Positions 59,722 through 64,000 of a stretch of DNA of 64,000 bases are shown in pieces. A program made the translations under genes and the position numbers. The stretch covers positions 62,001-126,000 of the forward strand of contig NZ_FMXB01000001.1 of NCBI RefSeq assembly GCF_900103415.1, in the 5' to 3' direction. The first letter of the stretch is position 1, and every line of letters begins with the position of its first letter. The DNA comes from Methanobrevibacter millerae. Lineage in GTDB: Archaea > Methanobacteriota > Methanobacteria > Methanobacteriales > Methanobacteriaceae. The notes beneath the pieces are model-generated. The model was not told the origin of the DNA. It made no database searches and was given only the letters and a program-made list of their open reading frames with translations.

Positions 59722-61377
59722 TTAAATTAGTTTTTTGGCCATATATGGCCCTTTTCTCTCATAGCCGAATTTGCGGTAGTAATTTCTTGTTCCGATACCG
59801 CTTATGATAGCTATTTCATCCTTTCCATTATCAACTGCCAGGTTTTCCGCTTCCATTAAAAGCCTTTCACCAAAGCCGGTGTGCTGGCCTATGGCCGGAT
59901 TTTTATCTCCGATCTGAATCATGTTTCCATAGACGTGGAGCTCACGTATTAATGCGGTTTTATCCGTAATTTCCGGTCTGAAGGCATTTTCTGAAGGAAT
60001 TCTGAAACGCAAAAATCCTGCAATGCTTTCCTCGTTTTTATCTTCAATTGAGATGAAGGTTTCCTCTCCTGCGCAGGCGGTGTATGATTCCTTGAATAAT
60101 TTGAAATCCTCCAGCGTGTAGTTTTCCTTTGTTTTTTTATGGCCGATTTCACGGCATCTTATGCACTGGCAGTTAATATCATTTTCATCCAGCCTGTTGT
60201 ATACGAGCTCACCGAGATTGGATTTCTGAACGCCGGCCTCAATTAATGTGGACGGGATGTCCCTTTGGATTCTCATGGTCCTTACCCATTTCGGAAGAAT
60301 CCTTTTAATCTCCACAATCAAATCAACGGCTTCCTCATCGCTATATGGGTTGTAGGTGCCCTCTTTCCACATGTCATAGATTTCGCTTCCCTTGGTAACG
60401 AGGCATGGATAGATTTTAAGCATGTCCGGCTTGAAATTATCGTCGCTGAACAGCTGTTTAAACATTTTAATGTCTTCCTTTTTGTCAACGAAGAGGCCAG
60501 GCATCATGTGCATGGCCACCTTGATGGCTGAATCCCTCAATAGCTGGTTTGCCTCAATGACGTCCGCTATCGTATGGCCCCTTTTGACGTTCTTATATAT
60601 CTCATCGGACAGTGTCTGAACGCCCAGCTCTACTCTTGTAACGCCGAAATTAAGCATCCTGTTAATGTGTTCCTTTTTGCAGTAATCCGGACGTGTCTCG
60701 AATGTCATTCCCACACATCTGACCTTGGAGTTTTCATTAACTCTCTGGGCTTCATCTATCAAAACATAATCGTTTGGAGGATATGTTTTCAAAACATCTT
60801 TTTCAAATTCTCTAATTAATTCACTATTGATTTCAAGTTCCGCATTGTTTTCTAAAATCAGTCCAAAATCGCACATGGCCTTGAGGCATTGTGAAACGAA
60901 CCATTCCTGATAGCACAGGTCTCTTGAAGGGAATGTTCCTCCCATTATTATAAGTTCCACCTTGTCTACAGGATGGCCTATCTTTTTAAGCTGCGCTAAA
61001 CGGTTAAAACATTGAACGTAAGGATGATATTCAAACATTCTTCCCCTTAAGGCCGCCGGCTCCTCACCGGTATAGCTTGGAGGGGCGATGTCGCTTTCAG
61101 GACAGTACATGCATCTTCCGTGAGGGCATTTGTGGGGATGGCACATTACCGCTACGATTGCCACGCCGGATTTGGTTCTTGTCGGCTTTTTCTTTAGCGT
61201 ATCGGAAACCAGTTCCTTTTCATCGGGGCTTGCATATTCAAGAATATCTGCATTGCTCATGAATCTTGATAGCTTCAGTTCACGGCAAAGCTGCCTTTTT
61301 TTGACTTCCAATTCACGTCGAGTGGATATTTTTCCTTCAATAATATCATTTATAATTATTCGACATGCCTTTTCCAT
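59722..61377 (-). CDS. Elp3-type tRNA uridine(34) acetyltransferase
   Basis: 551 residues. Adds a carboxymethyl-type group to wobble uridine in tRNA. Radical SAM domain with cysteines in CPHGRCMYC (C-x4-C-x2-C within the CHPHKC stretch), GGTFPSRD and [10 protein letters not shown]-terminal GNAT domain (from about 400) with GFGERLL and an acetyl-CoA loop near QHTGFG. Length matches archaeal Elp3. Archaea have Elp3 without the rest of Elongator. Minus strand, followed by deoC after 59 bases. Confidence 0.95.
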   Translation of the reverse strand: MEKACRIIINDIIEGKISTRRELEVKKRQLCRELKLSRFMSNADILEYASPDEKELVSDTLKKKPTRTKSGVAIVAVMCHPHKCPHGRCMYCPESDIAPPSYTGEEPAALRGRMFEYHPYVQCFNRLAQLKKIGHPVDKVELIIMGGTFPSRDLCYQEWFVSQCLKAMCDFGLILENNAELEINSELIREFEKDVLKTYPPNDYVLIDEAQRVNENSKVRCVGMTFETRPDYCKKEHINRMLNFGVTRVELGVQTLSDEIYKNVKRGHTIADVIEANQLLRDSAIKVAMHMMPGLFVDKKEDIKMFKQLFSDDNFKPDMLKIYPCLVTKGSEIYDMWKEGTYNPYSDEEAVDLIVEIKRILPKWVRTMRIQRDIPSTLIEAGVQKSNLGELVYNRLDENDINCQCIRCREIGHKKTKENYTLEDFKLFKESYTACAGEETFISIEDKNEESIAGFLRFRIPSENAFRPEITDKTALIRELHVYGNMIQIGDKNPAIGQHTGFGERLLMEAENLAVDNGKDEIAIISGIGTRNYYRKFGYERKGPYMAKKLI

Positions 61378-61466
61378 TAATATTCACCTATTAAATTATA
61401 TGATAGTTAATTTTATATATTGGTTATGTTTAAGTAATTAATATATAATTATTTTGAGGCGATAAA

Positions 61467-61733
61467 ATGCGTGCAAAAGAACTTTTTGGAATGACTGTTT
61501 TAGACAGCAAAGTAAGAGAAGTAGGTAGAATTGAAGATGTTGACATTGATGTTGAAGAAGGTAATGTAGAGTCACTCGTTGTTTCCTTGAAAAAAGGTAT
61601 CTTATCCAACGATTACATCGAAGTTGACTTTTCAAACATTGCAACCATCGGTGATTACGTTCTCTTAAGCACTGAAATTGAAAAAGAAGCTGAAGAAGCT
61701 GAAGAAGTAACAGTTGAAGTAGAAGAAGAATAA
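61467..61733 (+). CDS. PRC-barrel domain protein
   Basis: 88 residues: one PRC-barrel domain (MTVLDSKVREVGRIEDVDID) with a Glu-rich C-terminal tail. PRC-barrel proteins are abundant in methanogens and bind RNA or protein partners; exact role unknown. Start follows GAGGCG closely. The gene after it starts 18 bases later, suggesting one operon. Confidence 0.8.
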   Translation: MRAKELFGMTVLDSKVREVGRIEDVDIDVEEGNVESLVVSLKKGILSNDYIEVDFSNIATIGDYVLLSTEIEKEAEEAEEVTVEVEEE

Positions 61734-61751
61734 TTATAATGAGGTAATATC

Positions 61752-62048
61752 ATGGCATTTGATGCTCGTGATAAAGAAATCTCAGTCGATGATTACGTTC
61801 GATATGTCGATACTGGAACTGTTGGAAAAGTAGTCGACACTAAAATTGAAGACGAAATCGGCTGGGTTTTACTGGATAAGACTGGTTTATGGTATAAATC
61901 CAATTTAGTCGAAATCCTTGATGAAAAAGATATCAACGTTAAAGACATACCAACAGGTCGTGACTTTGATGTTGAGGAATACAAAGAAAAGGCTGCAAAA
62001 TTAGAAAACATGGAAATGGATTCTAGTGTTGCAGAAGGTGGAGGATAA
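61752..62048 (+). CDS. DUF2098 family protein
   Basis: 98 residues, methanogen-restricted. A small beta-rich core (VDDYVRYVDTGTVGKVVDTK, then GWVLLDKTGLWYKSNLVEIL) gives way to a charged C-terminal helix ending in SSVAEGGG. Function unknown. Follows the PRC-barrel gene in the same strand with GAGG at its ribosome binding site. Convergent with the helicase gene seven bases after its end. Confidence 0.8.
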   Translation: MAFDARDKEISVDDYVRYVDTGTVGKVVDTKIEDEIGWVLLDKTGLWYKSNLVEILDEKDINVKDIPTGRDFDVEEYKEKAAKLENMEMDSSVAEGGG

Positions 62049-62055
62049 TCCTCCC

Positions 62056-64000
62056 CTAATAATTTTCTGAAAACTGCTTTATTTTTTTGGATAACGTTTC
62101 ACCGATACCATCGATTTTTTGCAACTCTTTTTCGGAAACTGATTTCAAATCGGTTCCAAATATTTCCACAACGTTTCTGGCCCGTTTTCTTCCGAGGCGT
62201 TTAACTCCCACTACAAGAGGAATGATATCTTCCTTTACGCCGTAATAGAGTCTTGCGGACAGGATATCATAATCCTTAAGGTCTGAATAGCTTCCCAGAA
62301 TCTCTGAAGTGCTTTTTGCAAACCTTACAAGCCTTGAAGCTTCATAGGCTGACCTTCTTGTTGAGGCTGAATAGACTCCGTACTTGTTTTCGATTTCAAA
62401 CTCGTTTCTCTCATTAATCCATTCAATCAGTGACACCGTTGTGGCTTCGGGATTTCCTATATCGACCGCAAAAAGGCCTGATTCAGACATCTTGTCACGG
62501 ACAGGATCCTTGTTTTTCCTTCCCTTAAACGTGATTAAAGGCAAATCAGGAGTTTCGGCAAGGGCATAGATGAACTCCGGAATGTTGAAGGAATCCATTG
62601 TTGAGATGTATTCCTTTATCTTGACCGCCGTTTCAACGGCATAGTTTGATTTGGCTATCAGATTACCGAATTCCGTTGTCTTGAGGCCTTCAGGCGTTGC
62701 CCTTATTATTCCGTTTTGAAGCAGGAACTGCAAGGCATTTTCAAGCTCCCATCTAAGGCTGTCCGCAGCAAAGAGAGACATTGACGGATTGTTGCTCATC
62801 TGATATCCGTAAAGTGTCTTTTCAAAGAAATCGGTCAGCTCATCCAGATCCTTTGATAAGGTTGATGCGATTTGTGCAATAATCTGTTTGTAGACTGCAT
62901 CCTTGTTGTCAACCAGTTTTGAATTGGTAATCTCGATTTCACCGTGAATATAGTAATCCTGCAAGTTAATGGCTTCATCCGAGGTCTTTGCAACGAGATA
63001 TGAGTAACCCACGTCATCGTATTGTGGCCTTCCAGCACGGCCTGACATCTGCTCATAGTCAAAGACAGGAATTGGCTGCGGTCCGTTGCTTGTCCAGCGT
63101 GTGGTATCTCTAATTGCAACTGCTTTTGACGGCAAATTGACTCCATACATTAAACTTGGCGTTGCGCTGATCATTAATATGTTGCCTTTTCTGAACTCGT
63201 CTTCAATGATTTCCTTCTGTTCATTGAAAAGTCCTGCATGGTGAAAGGCAACTCCCTTTTCGGCAGCTTCGGCCAGTTTGGTACAGGTTGTGGTCGGTAG
63301 AGACCCCTTGTTTTTGGGAACCTCAAGCAATTTATTGGCTACTTCTTTAAAGCGAATCTTCTGTTCCTTGGTGAGCTTCTTGTTGATTTTTTTGGCAACG
63401 TAAGTGGCCAGGCTTTCTGTAAAGCGCCTTGTTGATACAAAGGTTAATGCCTGTGATTCGTCCTGCATTGCCTTTTCAACGATTTTAACGATAACGTCAT
63501 TCTTGTTTTTCGTGTTGAACATCTCCGCATCAAGGACTTCCTTGTTTAAAGGAACAGGCCTGTAGTCATGCTCGACGCACTTTCCTTCAAGCCATCCTTC
63601 AATCTCTTCAATGTTTCTTAAAGTGGCCGATAAAGCTATTATTCTCATGCCAGGATTGATAATCTTCGCCCTTGTGATGGCTGCCTCTAATGTAGGACCT
63701 CTCGTGTATTCGCCGATCATGTGAAACTCATCGATAATCAACGTATCGACGTCACGAAGAACGTCCCATTGAAATCTGGTAAGGGCATCGAAGGATTCGA
63801 AAACCATAACTGACAAATCTGAGCTTGACGGATGCTTTCCAACTGAGATTCCATGTTCCTCAAAGGCCTTGAACTCCTGCACCTTTTCATTTTGAATTGA
63901 TAAGAGAGGTGCTGCATAAACGGCCTTTCCATTATTTAAAATGGTTTTAAGTGCCGGCAAAACTCCTAAAACGGTTTTTCCACTTGCCGTTGGAATGCAG
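62056..64000 (-). CDS. Ski2/Hel308-like helicase, 3' part (start beyond window)
   Basis: The gene runs off the right edge; about 648 residues are visible, beginning just before Walker A PTASGKT (near the window end). DEFH in IIDEFHMIG (motif II), SATL (motif III), FVSTRRF, and the motif VI QMSGRAGRPQ follow. The C-terminal part has a winged-helix-like section and a helix-hairpin-helix near the end (IDGIGETLSKKI), usual for Hel308-like DNA helicases. Archaeal Ski2 relatives act in replication restart or RNA decay; DNA is favoured by the HhH. Confidence 0.88.
   Translation of the reverse strand, partial: CIPTASGKTVLGVLPALKTILNNGKAVYAAPLLSIQNEKVQEFKAFEEHGISVGKHPSSSDLSVMVFESFDALTRFQWDVLRDVDTLIIDEFHMIGEYTRGPTLEAAITRAKIINPGMRIIALSATLRNIEEIEGWLEGKCVEHDYRPVPLNKEVLDAEMFNTKNKNDVIVKIVEKAMQDESQALTFVSTRRFTESLATYVAKKINKKLTKEQKIRFKEVANKLLEVPKNKGSLPTTTCTKLAEAAEKGVAFHHAGLFNEQKEIIEDEFRKGNILMISATPSLMYGVNLPSKAVAIRDTTRWTSNGPQPIPVFDYEQMSGRAGRPQYDDVGYSYLVAKTSDEAINLQDYYIHGEIEITNSKLVDNKDAVYKQIIAQIASTLSKDLDELTDFFEKTLYGYQMSNNPSMSLFAADSLRWELENALQFLLQNGIIRATPEGLKTTEFGNLIAKSNYAVETAVKIKEYISTMDSFNIPEFIYALAETPDLPLITFKGRKNKDPVRDKMSESGLFAVDIGNPEATTVSLIEWINERNEFEIENKYGVYSASTRRSAYEASRLVRFAKSTSEILGSYSDLKDYDILSARLYYGVKEDIIPLVVGVKRLGRKRARNVVEIFGTDLKSVSEKELQKIDGIGETLSKKIKQFSENY

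Overview
The window reads as a chromosomal segment of a methanogenic archaeon of the order Methanobacteriales, most likely a host-associated Methanobrevibacter species. The evidence is an AT-rich sequence with archaeal TATA boxes and GGTG/GGAGG ribosome binding sites, an archaeal histone, archaeal lipid genes (CDP-archaeol synthase and a Tes-like radical SAM protein), methanogen cofactor genes (methanofuran: mfnD, mfnF; methanopterin: beta-RFAP synthase; coenzyme B: a homoaconitase-type small subunit), DUF2124/DUF2098 proteins, and secreted Ig-repeat 'adhesin-like' proteins. No rRNA, CRISPR array, phage or insertion sequence was seen.

Layout. 1-15.5 kb: end of a SIS-domain gene, a large Ig-repeat/transglutaminase surface protein, Hsp20, a NOG1-like GTPase, a broken TMEM175 remnant, an alpha/beta hydrolase and small exported or membrane proteins. 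Then come tldD-ammA, a GMC-type oxidoreductase, and a minus-strand biosynthetic operon hisA-ribL-argC-flavodoxin-pyrI. 15.5-28.5 kb: an accessory transport island with an AraC-type regulator, a heterodimeric ABC exporter-fold pair of the YbtP/YbtQ type, an ECF module (MptD-family S component, EcfT, fused EcfA), and a MacB-like ATPase with two tandem double-FtsX permeases. 28.5-32.3 kb: a second Ig-repeat protein, a beta-helix repeat protein and small genes. 32.3-36.8 kb: a CadC/SmtB-like repressor, a His-rich metal P-type ATPase and a MATE pump. 36.8-44.1 kb: a nickel/peptide-type ABC transporter split into two divergent groups, with two related GNAT acetyltransferases and a ferredoxin-like protein. 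44.1-64 kb: truA, an NCS2 permease, a second MATE, wecB-mfnD-mfnF-rnhA, carS, the operon tes-mptG-hacB-zinc finger-mtaB, histone, tRNA-Val and tRNA-Phe, deoC, elp3, PRC-barrel and DUF2098 genes, and the 3' part of a Ski2-like helicase.

The strongest new signals are regulatory. A palindrome TTTAGGTA-N2-CCTAAA occurs before both the YbtPQ/ECF module and the MacB-like module, suggesting one (perhaps DtxR-like, metal-responsive) regulon. A second element, AAAAGTATTAC, is paired at exactly 32 bp centre-to-centre in front of both halves of the nickel/peptide transporter, and a further copy lies before the intervening Fe-S gene. The third is a good SmtB/ArsR-type operator before cadC and the His-rich ATPase. 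All three concern transport, at least partly of metals, so the window's accessory theme is metal or metallophore homeostasis.

Decay or unusual expression is also visible. One permease gene (nikC-like) has a +1 frameshift in a T5 run. A TMEM175 gene survives as 34 codons. Both Ig-repeat surface proteins have an intact signal peptide that begins with no ATG/GTG/TTG codon.
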